Source of the DNA: Roseinatronobacter thiooxidans | GTDB lineage: Bacteria; Pseudomonadota; Alphaproteobacteria; Rhodobacterales; Rhodobacteraceae | Reading direction: 5' to 3' | Assembly (NCBI RefSeq): GCF_001870675.1 | Contig: NZ_MEHT01000015.1 | Span: forward strand, 1 to 64,000 | Length of the DNA stretch: 64,000 bases | Part shown: in pieces, positions 53,393 to 62,229 of the stretch | Layout: each line of letters starts with the position of its first letter | How positions within the stretch are numbered: the first letter of the stretch is position 1 | Position numbers and translations under genes: made by a program | Notes under the pieces: model-generated | Database searches by the model: none | Seen by the model: the letters and a program-made list of their open reading frames with translations, nothing else | What the model was told of the DNA's origin: nothing

Positions 53393-54562
53393 TTAGCCCC
53401 GCAGGGCAAGAACCGCGCGCAGGATTACGGCTTCTTCATCTGTCGGGATCATTGCGGCGGCCACTGCGCTGCGCGGTGCTGAAATCAGCGGGCCATGCGC
53501 GCGGTTGGCGTCTTCGTCCGGCACCAGCCCCAACCAGTCCAAGCCCGCCATAACCTGCATACGGATGGCCGCCGACCGCTCGCCAATGCCGGCGGTGAAG
53601 ACCAGCCCATCCAGCCCACCAAGCGAGGCTGTCAACGCGCCAATCTGGCGCAGGATCATATGCACGAAAAGCGCAACAGCCTCGGCGGCTTGGGGTGCGG
53701 GGCTGTCAAGAAGGTCGCGCATATCGGCACTGATGCCCGACACCCCCAGAAGGCCGCTTTCCCGCCCCAGAAGGGTTTCCAACGCGGGGCCATCCAGCCC
53801 CTTTTCCCGCATCAGATGCAGCAACACCCCCGGATCGATCTGCCCGCAACGCGTGCCCATCATCAGCCCATCCAGCGCGGTAAAGCCCATTGTCGTGTCG
53901 ATGCTTTTGCCGTTTTGCATGGCGCACAGGCTGGCCCCGCTGCCCAGATGCGCCACGATGACTTTGCCTTGTGCCACCTTGTCGCCCAACACCTCTGCCA
54001 GACGCCCTGCGATATGGTCAAATGACAGGCCATGAAACCCGTAGCGCAAGATGCCTTCGTCCGACAAGGCGCGCGGCACGGCAAAAATCTGTGCCACGCG
54101 CGGGCGGGTCTGGTGAAATGCCGTGTCAAAACATGCAATCTGGGCAGAATCGGGCCAGCGCGCGGCGACCGCGCGGATGCCCGCAAGATTATGGGGCTGG
54201 TGGCCCGGGGCCAGCGGGCACAATGCCTGAAGGGCCTGCATCACAGCAGCTGTCACCACCACAGGGCCGCGGAATTGCTGGCCGCCATGCACCACGCGGT
54301 GCCCTGCCGCAGTCACCGCCATGGGGCCAAGCTCGTCGCATAGGCGCTGCAACAGCCATTCAAGCAGCGCGCCGGTATCGGCCAGATGCCCCCCTTCGAC
54401 AGGCTGGCGATGCGTTGCGCCCGCATGGCGCAGCGTCAGGTCTGCGGCGCGCCCGATCCCCTCGATCGCGCCATCGGCAAGGCGTGCGGCGCTTTCGGCA
54501 TCATGCACAGCGAATTTGATGCTGGAAGAGCCGGTGTTGAGAACCAGAAGCGCGCGCCGCAT
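53393..54562 (-). CDS. ackA: Acetate kinase
   Basis: 389 residues: VLNTGSSSIKFAVHDA at the N-terminus, GHRVVHGGQQF with the His, IACFDTAFHQT, LRYGFHGLSFDHI, VAHLGSGASLCA, FTALDGLMMGTRCGQIDPGV (in part) and FTAGIGERS. Converts acetyl phosphate and ADP to acetate and ATP, or the reverse. Its ATG at 54562 shares one base with the stop of the MaoC-Pta gene (TGATG), so the two are coupled. Confidence 0.95.
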   Translation of the reverse strand: MRRALLVLNTGSSSIKFAVHDAESAARLADGAIEGIGRAADLTLRHAGATHRQPVEGGHLADTGALLEWLLQRLCDELGPMAVTAAGHRVVHGGQQFRGPVVVTAAVMQALQALCPLAPGHQPHNLAGIRAVAARWPDSAQIACFDTAFHQTRPRVAQIFAVPRALSDEGILRYGFHGLSFDHIAGRLAEVLGDKVAQGKVIVAHLGSGASLCAMQNGKSIDTTMGFTALDGLMMGTRCGQIDPGVLLHLMREKGLDGPALETLLGRESGLLGVSGISADMRDLLDSPAPQAAEAVALFVHMILRQIGALTASLGGLDGLVFTAGIGERSAAIRMQVMAGLDWLGLVPDEDANRAHGPLISAPRSAVAAAMIPTDEEAVILRAVLALRG

Positions 54563-55977
54563 CACACCGCGCCCTTTTGGCTGGCCGCTGCCAGCAGGCG
54601 CGCCAGCGCACATGACGCAAGGCGCGCGGCCGCGCTATCGGAACGGCTGGTCAGAATGATGGGCACACTTGCGCCAAGCGCCACGCCAGCAGACTCGGCG
54701 CGGGCCAGATGAATAAGCTGTTTGGCAATCATGTTGCCGCTTTCAAGATTGGGCGCCACAAGTATATCCGCGCGCCCCGCCACCTCAGAGACAATGCCCT
54801 TGGCCGCGACCGCCATGGGCGAGATGGCATTGTCAAAGGCCAGCGGCCCATCCACCAGCCCGCCCGTGATCTGCCCGCGATCATGCATTTTGCAAATCGC
54901 AGCCGCAAGCAGGGTCGAAGGCAGTTTTGCCGTCACTGTCTCGACAGCAGACAGCAGGGCGGCACGGGGTGTCTCTATGCCCAGCGCGATGGCCAGATCC
55001 AGTGCATTTTGCACGATATCGGCCAAGGTTGTCAGGTCGGGGGCGATGTTGATTGCGGCATCGGTGATGAACAACATGCGGTCATGATCGGGCACATCCA
55101 GCGCAAAAACATGGCTAAGCCTACGTTCGGTGCGCAACCCAAGAGTGCGGTGCAAAACGGCCTCCAGCAATTCATCAGTATGCAGCTTGCCTTTCATCAA
55201 CGCATGCACCTGCCCAGCGCGCACCAGTGCAACCGCAGCTTCAGCCGCACCATGGCTGTGGGGCGCATCGATAATCCTGCCTGGGTCCAGCGTGACGCCT
55301 GCCTCTGTCGCAGTGGCGATGATACGCGCAATCGGTCCCACCCAATAAGGGTCGATCAATCCGGCAGATTGCGCTTGCAGCGCGCCTGTCAGACTAAGCG
55401 CGTCGCACGGGTGTACAACTGCGGTTGCCAATGGCGGCAAGCTGCGCGCCTGATCCACCAAGGCACCGAACCGCGCGCCCGGCATATGCATGCGCACCAT
55501 GGGCAGGGCCGTCACTGCGCATCTGACCTTCTGGCGGGGGGCCAGCACTTGGGCCTGCCCCTCGATTGCCACCTTGCCATGCTGGTTACGACACAGGCAA
55601 TCCAGCGTGACCTGTCCGCTGTCCAGATCGATCTGCGCCACCGTGACACGCACGGTTATCGTGTCGCCTATCGCAACCGGACGCCGGAAATGCAGCGATT
55701 GATCCACATAAATCGTGCCCGGCCCCGGCAGCCGCGTGCCCAGCACTGCCGAAATCAGCGCGCCCCCCCACATGCCATGCGCAATGACATGGTGCAGGGC
55801 TGTGCCATTGGCATAGGCCGCATCCAGATGGGCCGGGTTCACATCGCCCGACATGACAGCGAACAACTCGATATCGGATTGCTCCAGCACCCGCACCATT
55901 TCGGCACTTTCTCCGATGGACAATTCTTCCAACGTGCGGTTTTCAATCAGGTCTTGCGTGTCGCGCGTCTCGGACAT
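54562..55977 (-). CDS. Bifunctional MaoC-domain/phosphate acetyltransferase
   Basis: 471 residues. Residues about 1-140 form a MaoC-like hot-dog domain (DVNPAHLDAAYANGT, HHVIAHGMWGGALISAVLG, hydratase motif), and residues about 160-471 a phosphate acetyl/butyryltransferase domain (GLIDPYWVGPIARI, HSHGAAEAAVALVRAG, MKGKLHTDELLEAVL, VAPNLESGNMIAKQL). It moves an acyl group between CoA and phosphate and feeds the acetate kinase next to it. I use the ATG at 55977 (MSETRDTQ). Confidence 0.92.
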   Translation of the reverse strand: MSETRDTQDLIENRTLEELSIGESAEMVRVLEQSDIELFAVMSGDVNPAHLDAAYANGTALHHVIAHGMWGGALISAVLGTRLPGPGTIYVDQSLHFRRPVAIGDTITVRVTVAQIDLDSGQVTLDCLCRNQHGKVAIEGQAQVLAPRQKVRCAVTALPMVRMHMPGARFGALVDQARSLPPLATAVVHPCDALSLTGALQAQSAGLIDPYWVGPIARIIATATEAGVTLDPGRIIDAPHSHGAAEAAVALVRAGQVHALMKGKLHTDELLEAVLHRTLGLRTERRLSHVFALDVPDHDRMLFITDAAINIAPDLTTLADIVQNALDLAIALGIETPRAALLSAVETVTAKLPSTLLAAAICKMHDRGQITGGLVDGPLAFDNAISPMAVAAKGIVSEVAGRADILVAPNLESGNMIAKQLIHLARAESAGVALGASVPIILTSRSDSAAARLASCALARLLAAASQKGAV

Positions 55978-56182
55978 GGTGTCCTCCGTCAAAATGTTTC
56001 GTGGTTCTAGTCACATCCGAGGCGCTGCCAGATGCGAGACATGCCATAGTTTCACCCTACACGCCGATTGTGACAAGACAATCTTGCCCGCGCGCCTTGC
56101 CGGTCGCCCCCCATCCGGCTGGCTGTACGCATCAGGCCAGCGCATTCGCGTTATGCGGTATGTCACAGCCCGACAGGCCCGC
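55978..56182. other. Intergenic gap
   Basis: About 205 bp upstream of the MaoC-Pta gene; AGGACACC just upstream at 55979-55985 on the minus strand serves as its start site. No gene supported. Confidence 0.3.
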
Positions 56183-56425
56183 TTAGGCCGCGTCGAAATA
56201 TCTGCTTTCGCTGGGCGCGTATCCTCTGGCGCATGCCCTGCGGTGCCAGCGATCCGCCGCAACAGCCGCCTCGCGCAGGTTGGAAAACCACGCGATCATA
56301 TGGCGGCCTGCTTTGCCCCGTCTGCCCCATGCCCGGATGACCGTATATTCACCAAACAGATTATAACTGACATCCACACGATAGAAATCGGCTGTGGTGG
56401 GGCGATGGGATAACAGAGTTATCAT
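56183..56425 (-). CDS. Small WGR-domain protein
   Basis: 80 residues consisting almost only of a WGR domain: FYRVDVSYNLFGEYTVIRAWGRRGKAGRHMIAWF at about residues 14-47 (motif core WGRRG). The C-terminal helix LREAAVAADRWHRRACARGY is usual. WGR domains bind nucleic acids in PARPs and MolR-type proteins. Standalone versions are known in alphaproteobacteria, with no assigned function that I can name. Confidence 0.8.
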   Translation of the reverse strand: MITLLSHRPTTADFYRVDVSYNLFGEYTVIRAWGRRGKAGRHMIAWFSNLREAAVAADRWHRRACARGYAPSESRYFDAA

Positions 56426-56559
56426 ATCGACAACCTTTGTTTTTGGCGCTTACTCAACCTTAGCCTGTCCCGCTTCGAGGCGCACCCATATTTTTGCACA
56501 ATCGGGCGAAAGCTGCTTGCGGATCTTTCTATGGAACTGGCGCAATCGTGGTGTGTGGC

Positions 56560-58026
56560 CTATAGCAGCGCAACAGCCATAAACACGCCAATCCCTGCCA
56601 CCAGCCCCGCGCCCACAGATAAAAGTTGCGCCATGCGTTTGCGGTCCTGACGCGAGGTTGCGCCAGACGCGTAGTCAAAGCGCTCATAAACGATGCGCGT
56701 CATGTCAAGTCCGATGTCCAGCAGCATGTCCGAGACGGCAACCAGCATTGGCCCCGGCCCGCACATCATGGCGACAGTGCGGGATTTATCCAGCCCTTCG
56801 GTCACCTGCGCCAGCCGCTTGTGGTCAAGGTGCCCGATCTCTCCGTCGAAGCCGTCATCATCCTGCTCGCATAGCAGCATAATCTGCAAATCCAGAACGG
56901 ATTGCGCCTGTTCAATTTCATCAAGGCAGGCAAAATTATCCTTCTGGCCGACAGCATAGGCCAGCCGTATGGGCCGCTTGTCTTTGCGCAGCACCAACTC
57001 GCGCAGCAAACCCATGATCGGCCCAATGCCCGCCCCGCCCGCCACCAGCACCACTGCGCAGGCGGGGTGATTGTCGAGCGAGAATTCGCCATAAGGGCCA
57101 TCAATGCCAACGGGCGTGCCCGGTGCCAATGTGCCGATCTGCCCTGTGAAATCGCCCGCTTCCTTGATGATCAGGCTAAGGCCCGGCTGCGCGGGCGCGC
57201 TTGCGATGGAAAACGGATGGTCGAACAGCGGAAACCGCTTTGCGCCCACTGTCATCCAGACGAATTGTCCGGCGTCAAAGCGCAGATCGGGCGTGCCTTG
57301 TGCGGGCTGTATGTCCAACTCCCATATGCGGTCGGCGCGTTTTTCGACGGCGTGCAGCCGCCACGGGTATCTGTGCAGCGCCAGCCAGCGCCAGCCATAC
57401 AGCGTGGCCATGACAAGGGCCAGCGCGCCTGCCACCGCCCACCACCACGCATGCACCGCCCCCAAAGCGCTGAACCGCCCCACTGTCACGGCATGATGCA
57501 GGCCGGTGGCGGCAGCGGTTATGGCCAGCACCACATGGCTTGCGCGCCACATCTCGTATGTCAGGGGCAGGCGTTCACGCAAGCTGGAGGTAAGCACCAG
57601 CAACGCAAGCGCTGCCAGCGAAACAACACCGCTGCGGTAATGTGGCAGCGTCACATAGGCGTGCAAGCGCAACAGGCCGCGGGCGGGGTCATCCGCCCAT
57701 GTTGGCAGCACATAGAACAGCGGATGCAGCAGCAGGCCAAGCAGCACCCACCATGCGGCGATCTTGTGAAAGCCCATGATCTGATCAATCCCAAGCCGCC
57801 CCGAGACAATTCCGAACCGCCCCGATGTCACGAATTGCACCGCCATGGCCGTCAGCGCAACCAGCCCCACACCAGCCCCCAGCCGCTCCCACGGGTCCAG
57901 CGGGACAACCTGCCGCCCAAGCGCCAGCGCAAGCGGCAGCAACGCCACGGCCAGATATATCGCGGCAAGCGCCTTGCCGCCAAGCTGTCGGGTTTTCGGA
58001 ATTGGGGCGGGATCGGGCTGGGCCAC
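56560..58026 (-). CDS. Ferric-reductase-like transmembrane flavocytochrome with FAD/NAD(P) domain
   Basis: 488 residues. Six or so helices with haem-b His candidates in FHKIAAWWVLLGLLLHPLFY and WRASHVVLAITAAATGLHHAV (residues about 90-200, quoted in parts), then a ferredoxin-reductase module: FAD motif HPFSIASAP, NAD-type loop VAGGAGIGPIMGLLREL and CGPGPMLVAVSDML. An extra C-terminal helix (LLSVGAGLVAGIGVFMAVALL region) is unusual. GTG at 58026 with AGGAG about 5 nt upstream is preferred to a TTG at 58062. It is divergent from the pentaheme cytochrome gene, which suggests electron flow from NAD(P)H across the membrane. Confidence 0.82.
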   Translation of the reverse strand: MAQPDPAPIPKTRQLGGKALAAIYLAVALLPLALALGRQVVPLDPWERLGAGVGLVALTAMAVQFVTSGRFGIVSGRLGIDQIMGFHKIAAWWVLLGLLLHPLFYVLPTWADDPARGLLRLHAYVTLPHYRSGVVSLAALALLVLTSSLRERLPLTYEMWRASHVVLAITAAATGLHHAVTVGRFSALGAVHAWWWAVAGALALVMATLYGWRWLALHRYPWRLHAVEKRADRIWELDIQPAQGTPDLRFDAGQFVWMTVGAKRFPLFDHPFSIASAPAQPGLSLIIKEAGDFTGQIGTLAPGTPVGIDGPYGEFSLDNHPACAVVLVAGGAGIGPIMGLLRELVLRKDKRPIRLAYAVGQKDNFACLDEIEQAQSVLDLQIMLLCEQDDDGFDGEIGHLDHKRLAQVTEGLDKSRTVAMMCGPGPMLVAVSDMLLDIGLDMTRIVYERFDYASGATSRQDRKRMAQLLSVGAGLVAGIGVFMAVALL

Positions 58027-58158
58027 GCTGCTCCTTTCGGGTCTTGGATATGGTCCCTCCAATCATCGGGCGGTTTCAGAAACAGGCCATGATCTGAGTC
58101 AATGTCGCGCCAGACTGTCTGTGCGATACTTCACATCTCAATTGCCGAAAAAGGAGGA

Positions 58159-59271
58159 ATGACCTTGGGACAGTTCCGCCTGCTGCGTCTGGTCGCGGCT
58201 CTCTTGGCGGGTGTTATGATCGCAAGTCTTGCACCGCCTGCCAGTGCCACGGACGAGTTTGACATGGAGGCGCTTGCCAAAGCCATCGATACTTGGCTGG
58301 CATCCCCACATGCAGATCACAATTCACGCTCGTTCACCTATTGGAATGAACGGGGCAGCGTGCCGGAAAACTGCGCCGCCTGCCATTCAGAGCCGGGCTT
58401 TCTGGACTATATCGGGGCCGATGGCAGCGAAGCGGGCGTGGTAAACCATCCAGCGGCAATCAATGCGGTTATCGGCTGCGCGGCGTGCCATACAGCCACA
58501 GCCCATGCGCTGGAGAGTGCTGAACTGCCTTCGGGGGTTGCTGTCCATGGTCTGGGCATGAATGCGACCTGCACGATCTGCCATTCCGGCCGCGCCTCTG
58601 GGGATGCGGTAAGGGATGCGACAGAGGGGCTGGGTGAAGATACTGTCTCGGCTGATCTGCAATTCATCAATATCCATTACGGCGTAGCTGCGGCGGTTAT
58701 GCACGGGGGCGATGGCCGCGCGGGGTTCCATTACCAAGGCAAAAGCTATGCAGGACAGTTCCGGCATGTTCCGGGGGCAGATACCTGCATCGCCTGTCAT
58801 GACGCCCATACCACACAGGTGCAGGAAGAAGGCTGCCTGTCCTGCCATCGCGGGGTTCAGGATGTCCGCGACATCCGCACCCGCCATCAGGATTTTGATG
58901 GCGATGGCGACAATTCCAAAGGCATCCATGCCGAAATCATCGGGCTGCAAGACCAGCTCTATACCGCGATCCAGTCCTATGCAGTGTCGGTTGCAGGCAC
59001 GCCCATCGGCTATGCCAGCGGCAGGAACCCGTATTTCTTCATCGATACAGATGGCGACGGGCAGATTGACGACAGCGAAGCCGTCAGGGACAATCGTTAT
59101 CAAAGCTGGACGCCCCGTCTGCTGAAGGCCGCCTATAATTATCAGGTCGTCAAGAAAGACCCCGGCGGCTATGTCCACAATCCGGCATATCTGTTGCAGC
59201 TTTTGTATGACTCCCTTGAAAGTCTGGCAGAACAGGTCGAGGTTGAGGCCCGCAGCCGCCACCGCCCTTAG
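58159..59271 (+). CDS. Exported pentaheme c-type cytochrome with EF-hand-like loops
   Basis: 370 residues. Signal peptide ending SLAPPASA (about residue 30). Five CxxCH motifs at about 72, 107, 138, 210 and 226 (CAACH, CAACH, CTICH, CIACH, CLSCH). Two acidic loops DFDGDGDNSKG (245-255) and DTDGDGQIDDSE (296-307) look like EF-hand or dockerin calcium sites. AAGGAGGA lies directly against the ATG at 58159, an oddly short spacing; a TTG at 58165 (6 bp later) may be the real start. It pairs with the divergent flavocytochrome as a possible periplasmic electron acceptor or a metal/oxyanion reductase. I do not recognise a named family. Confidence 0.78.
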   Translation: MTLGQFRLLRLVAALLAGVMIASLAPPASATDEFDMEALAKAIDTWLASPHADHNSRSFTYWNERGSVPENCAACHSEPGFLDYIGADGSEAGVVNHPAAINAVIGCAACHTATAHALESAELPSGVAVHGLGMNATCTICHSGRASGDAVRDATEGLGEDTVSADLQFINIHYGVAAAVMHGGDGRAGFHYQGKSYAGQFRHVPGADTCIACHDAHTTQVQEEGCLSCHRGVQDVRDIRTRHQDFDGDGDNSKGIHAEIIGLQDQLYTAIQSYAVSVAGTPIGYASGRNPYFFIDTDGDGQIDDSEAVRDNRYQSWTPRLLKAAYNYQVVKKDPGGYVHNPAYLLQLLYDSLESLAEQVEVEARSRHRP

Positions 59272-59569
59272 GCGCAGCAAGCGGCCACATGACACGCGCA
59301 CCGAAAAGGCGGCTTGGCAGGGCTTTTTGCTTTTGTCACATGCTGTGACGGCGTGGCGGTGGCGAAAACTCTGGGTGGCCCAAAGCAGCGAACCTTGCCC
59401 GCAGCAGATGTTCAGCAGCATCCGCAAGGATGCTGCCCCCACAATCGCGGATGCGTCACGGTTTATGGTGCTGATTTCTGTCCTGATGCGTTCCTATGTC
59501 GAGGATTTGCAGCGCAGGTCAGGCCGCATGCGCGGCTTGCGCTGATTGCGTGCGTGGCAGGCAGGCCAC
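59272..59569. other. Gap with a possible small ORF
   Basis: About 300 bp between convergent genes. A 66-codon frame opens with GTG at 59345 and ends at 59545 (TAWRWRKLWVAQ..., tail RRSGRMRGLR). It has no ribosome-binding site and no known relatives that I can recall, so I leave it unannotated. Nothing else recognised. Confidence 0.3.
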
Positions 59570-60373
59570 TCAATCCCGCACCGCCGCTGCAAGGGTGGTG
59601 ATCCGGCCAAGGTCCACATCGCCAATGACCGAATAATCCAGCCCCGCATCTGTCCAATAGGCCATGCTGTCTTGTTCCAGACGCACAACCCGCAGCTTGT
59701 ACTCGGCCTGATCCGGCGCATGCGGGGTGATAGAGACGGTTACCCGCTGCCCTTCGCCGTCGCGGTAATGAAAGATTGCCAATGGCCCGCTTTCGCTGGC
59801 CAACAACCGCGCGCTTTCCACCTCATAGCCCAAGCGCTCCAGCTTGGGGCTGTCGATCTTGCGTTGCATTTGCGCCGACATCCAGTCCAGCGCCATGTCC
59901 ATCTCGTCCGGTCGAAACTCGGCCTGTTGCACAGCGGCTTGCTGACGCGCCTGATGTCCGGTCATGGTGGCAGAGACGAATTGCGGATAATCCGCCCCCG
60001 CAATTTGCGACGCGGAACCGAAAAACCCATGCGCGCCCCAACCTGCGGCAAAGATCAGCACGCTTGCCGCGATCCGGCCAAGGGCCGGCCCCAACACGAA
60101 CGCGCGGCGCTTGCGCGCTTGCAATTTCGCGGCCAGTTCACGCTCCAGCGCGGCAAGACGCATATTTGCGGGCAGGTCATCTGCAGTTTGCGCCATCTGC
60201 CGGATCAGATTGTCATTATGACGCCAGCTTGCAGTGGCCGCGCGGGCCTCTGGGTCGCGGGCAAGACGGGCCTCGACCTCGGCCATCCTCTCGGGGGGCA
60301 GATGGCCATCGACATAGGCCATCAGCTCATCATCCAGACCAAGGTTTTGTTCAGATGGTGTTTCTTGGGTCAT
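59570..60373 (-). CDS. Anti-sigma factor, zinc-less, membrane-anchored
   Basis: 267 residues. N-terminal anti-sigma region MAYVDGHLPPERMAEVEARLARDPEARAA (no HxxxCxxC zinc motif), a single hydrophobic helix RIAASVLIFAAGWGAHGFFG at about residues 100-119, and a periplasmic C-terminal domain (LGYEVESARLLASESGPLAIF). It should sequester the ECF factor coded just upstream. The start codon overlaps the sigma-factor stop (TGATG). Confidence 0.8.
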   Translation of the reverse strand: MTQETPSEQNLGLDDELMAYVDGHLPPERMAEVEARLARDPEARAATASWRHNDNLIRQMAQTADDLPANMRLAALERELAAKLQARKRRAFVLGPALGRIAASVLIFAAGWGAHGFFGSASQIAGADYPQFVSATMTGHQARQQAAVQQAEFRPDEMDMALDWMSAQMQRKIDSPKLERLGYEVESARLLASESGPLAIFHYRDGEGQRVTVSITPHAPDQAEYKLRVVRLEQDSMAYWTDAGLDYSVIGDVDLGRITTLAAAVRD

Positions 60374-60885
60374 CAGATGTTTCCTTTCCGTCTCAGCACC
60401 GCCAGCTTGCCCTTGCCCAACCCCGATACGATCTGCCGCAGCGCTTCGCGCCCGCGCCCCAGCCGCGACATGAAAGTGCCCAGCGGCACATCAAGCGCGC
60501 GCGCGGCCTCGGCATAAGACATTTCGCGCAAGGCAATCAGGATGATGGGGTTGCGCTGTGCCTCTGGCAATTGATCCAGCGCTTGTAGCACCTGCTTCAA
60601 TTCAAGCTGCGTATGCTGGTGGTCGGGGACCACAGGTTCAGGCAAATCCGGCGCGGCATCGCTGCGGGTTTTCAACCGGCGCAACTCGCTGATATGGGTG
60701 TTGTGCATGATCCGAAACAACCACGGGCGCAGGTTGGTGCCCGGTTGCCATGTATCGGCCTTGTCGATGGCTTTGAGCAGCGTTTCCTGCACCAGATCAT
60801 CTGCCGCTGTCGCATCGCGGGTCAGAACCAGCGCATAACGGCGCAAACTGGCCGTGTGCAGTGTCACTTCAGCTTTCAGACTCAC
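60373..60885 (-). CDS. ECF-type RNA polymerase sigma factor
   Basis: 170 residues. Region 2 YALVLTRDATAADDLVQETLLKAIDKADTWQPGTNLRPWLFRIMHNTHISELRR (quoted only in parts) and region 4 LEQLPEAQRNPIILIALREMSYAEAARALDVPLGTFMSRLGRGREALR (in gene LDQLPEAQ). The GTG at 60885 is chosen because GGAGGG lies 6 nt upstream; a longer ATG frame has no such site. Likely autoregulated and held by the neighbouring anti-sigma; target genes are not visible. Confidence 0.87.
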   Translation of the reverse strand: MSLKAEVTLHTASLRRYALVLTRDATAADDLVQETLLKAIDKADTWQPGTNLRPWLFRIMHNTHISELRRLKTRSDAAPDLPEPVVPDHQHTQLELKQVLQALDQLPEAQRNPIILIALREMSYAEAARALDVPLGTFMSRLGRGREALRQIVSGLGKGKLAVLRRKGNI

Positions 60886-61068
60886 AATGCGCCCTCCGGT
60901 TTCGGTTTGTCCACATACGCGCGACACGGCGAATTCATCCCAAAAAAAATGATCTGCTTCAAAAAACTCTTTGGTGCAGGGCGGATTAAACCGCCCCTGA
61001 CCGCGTTAGTAGGGGTGAAAGTGCAGCACGCGGGCGTTGCCCTGCTGCCCAGTTACAGGAGGGGTGCA

Positions 61069-62067
61069 ATGGGCAATGACCTGATCATTCGGCCACAAGT
61101 TCCGGCCAAAAGGCCGGAAATCTCGCTTCCGGGGCTTGTCTTCGGAACACGACCGCGCGTCATCCTCAAGCGGAGTTTGTGGATGCTTGCCGCTGCTTTC
61201 GTGCTGTATTTCGGCGTGATCGGCAATTTGATGCACCGGATTGACGCCAATCTGGATTTCACGCCCCCTGCCCCCGTCGAGGGGGGTAGCCATGCCGTGA
61301 ACATGGCCGAGGCGTTGATCACCCGCGAAGTGGTCACCCATCGCTGGACCGCGAATGACCCGATTTTCTTTCCCACTGCATTCCATGACAATATGCCAAA
61401 TTTCCAGCGCGGCATGATGCGCGCAATCAGCCGGTTCACGCTGGAACTGGAAAACCAGATCGGGCGGTTGCGCGGATCATCCGCGATTGACAGCGATCTG
61501 GAACGCGCAAGCGGGCTGCTGCAATTCCCCACCGATGTGTGGATTTTCGATCTTGATCAATCCTTTCTGCCTGTCCAGCCTGCCGAAACACAGTATGAAG
61601 CCGCCGCCCGCGCCTTGCGGGCCTATAACACGCGGGTCGCGCGCGGATTGGCGATTTTTGAAACCCGCGCAGATGCATTGGCCATGACGGTCGAGCGGAT
61701 GGCCAGCGAACTGGGGTCACGCGCCGCAATCGTAGATGAGCATGTCAGCGCCGATGGCTTCATTCTGGACACAGTTGCCGATGATATATTTTATCTGAAC
61801 AAGGGCATGGCCTATGCGTCTTATCTGTTGCTGCGCGAATTGGGGCGCGATTTTGAAAATGTCATCACAGCACAGGGGTTAACGCGTGTCTGGCTTCAGG
61901 CGCTGGACAGCCTGCGCGAGGCGTCACAACAAAAACCACTTGTCGTGCTGAACAGCTCTGGCGCCAGCAGCTTTCTGGCCAATCACCTGCATCTGCAAGG
62001 GTTCTACCTCAAGCGCGCGATCCTGCAACTGGACGAAATATCGCGCGTCATTCGGGCAACGCGGTGA
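61069..62067 (+). CDS. DUF2333 family protein
   Basis: 332 residues. One membrane helix near residue 40 (SLWMLAAAFVLYFGVIGNL), then a soluble part with MIDANLDF-like HRIDANLDFTPPAPVEGG, NMAEALITREVVTHRWTANDPIFFPTAFHDNMPNFQ (in parts) and VWIFDLDQSFLP. Recognised as DUF2333; function unknown. AGGAGGGG stands 5-6 nt before the ATG at 61069. The longer frame upstream (to 60613) would overlap the divergent sigma-factor region and is rejected. Confidence 0.85.
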   Translation: MGNDLIIRPQVPAKRPEISLPGLVFGTRPRVILKRSLWMLAAAFVLYFGVIGNLMHRIDANLDFTPPAPVEGGSHAVNMAEALITREVVTHRWTANDPIFFPTAFHDNMPNFQRGMMRAISRFTLELENQIGRLRGSSAIDSDLERASGLLQFPTDVWIFDLDQSFLPVQPAETQYEAAARALRAYNTRVARGLAIFETRADALAMTVERMASELGSRAAIVDEHVSADGFILDTVADDIFYLNKGMAYASYLLLRELGRDFENVITAQGLTRVWLQALDSLREASQQKPLVVLNSSGASSFLANHLHLQGFYLKRAILQLDEISRVIRATR

Positions 62068-62181
62068 ATGGTGTTTCCAGAAACCTGCACCCGCAAAGCA
62101 TATGGCAATCGGATCGGGGTCTGACTGCCATATTTCATGTTCTGACATCTGGACTGGGCAACCCCAGCTTTGCGGGGCATG

Positions 62182-62211
62182 AAAAAGCCGGGCAGTATGG
62201 CCCGGCTTTTC
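62182..62211. terminator. Bidirectional terminator
   Basis: AAAAGCCGGG (62183-62192) and CCCGGCTTTT (62201-62210) pair around an 8-nt loop. It sits between the convergent DUF2333 gene and the small helical gene and has T-runs on both strands. A smaller hairpin (CCCCAGC..GCGGGG) precedes it. Confidence 0.85.
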
Positions 62212-62229
62212 CAACGGATGAGGGGCATT

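Noticed and set aside
54709-56010. Plus-strand ORF antisense to the MaoC-Pta gene
   Set aside because: Composition is that of a shadow frame; the minus-strand gene has both domain signatures.
59345-59545. 66-codon GTG ORF after the pentaheme gene
   Set aside because: Plausible composition but no start signal and no recognised family; left as a gap note.
60613-61068. N-terminal extension of the DUF2333 frame
   Set aside because: The extension runs over the divergent sigma-factor start; a good ribosome-binding site lies before 61069.
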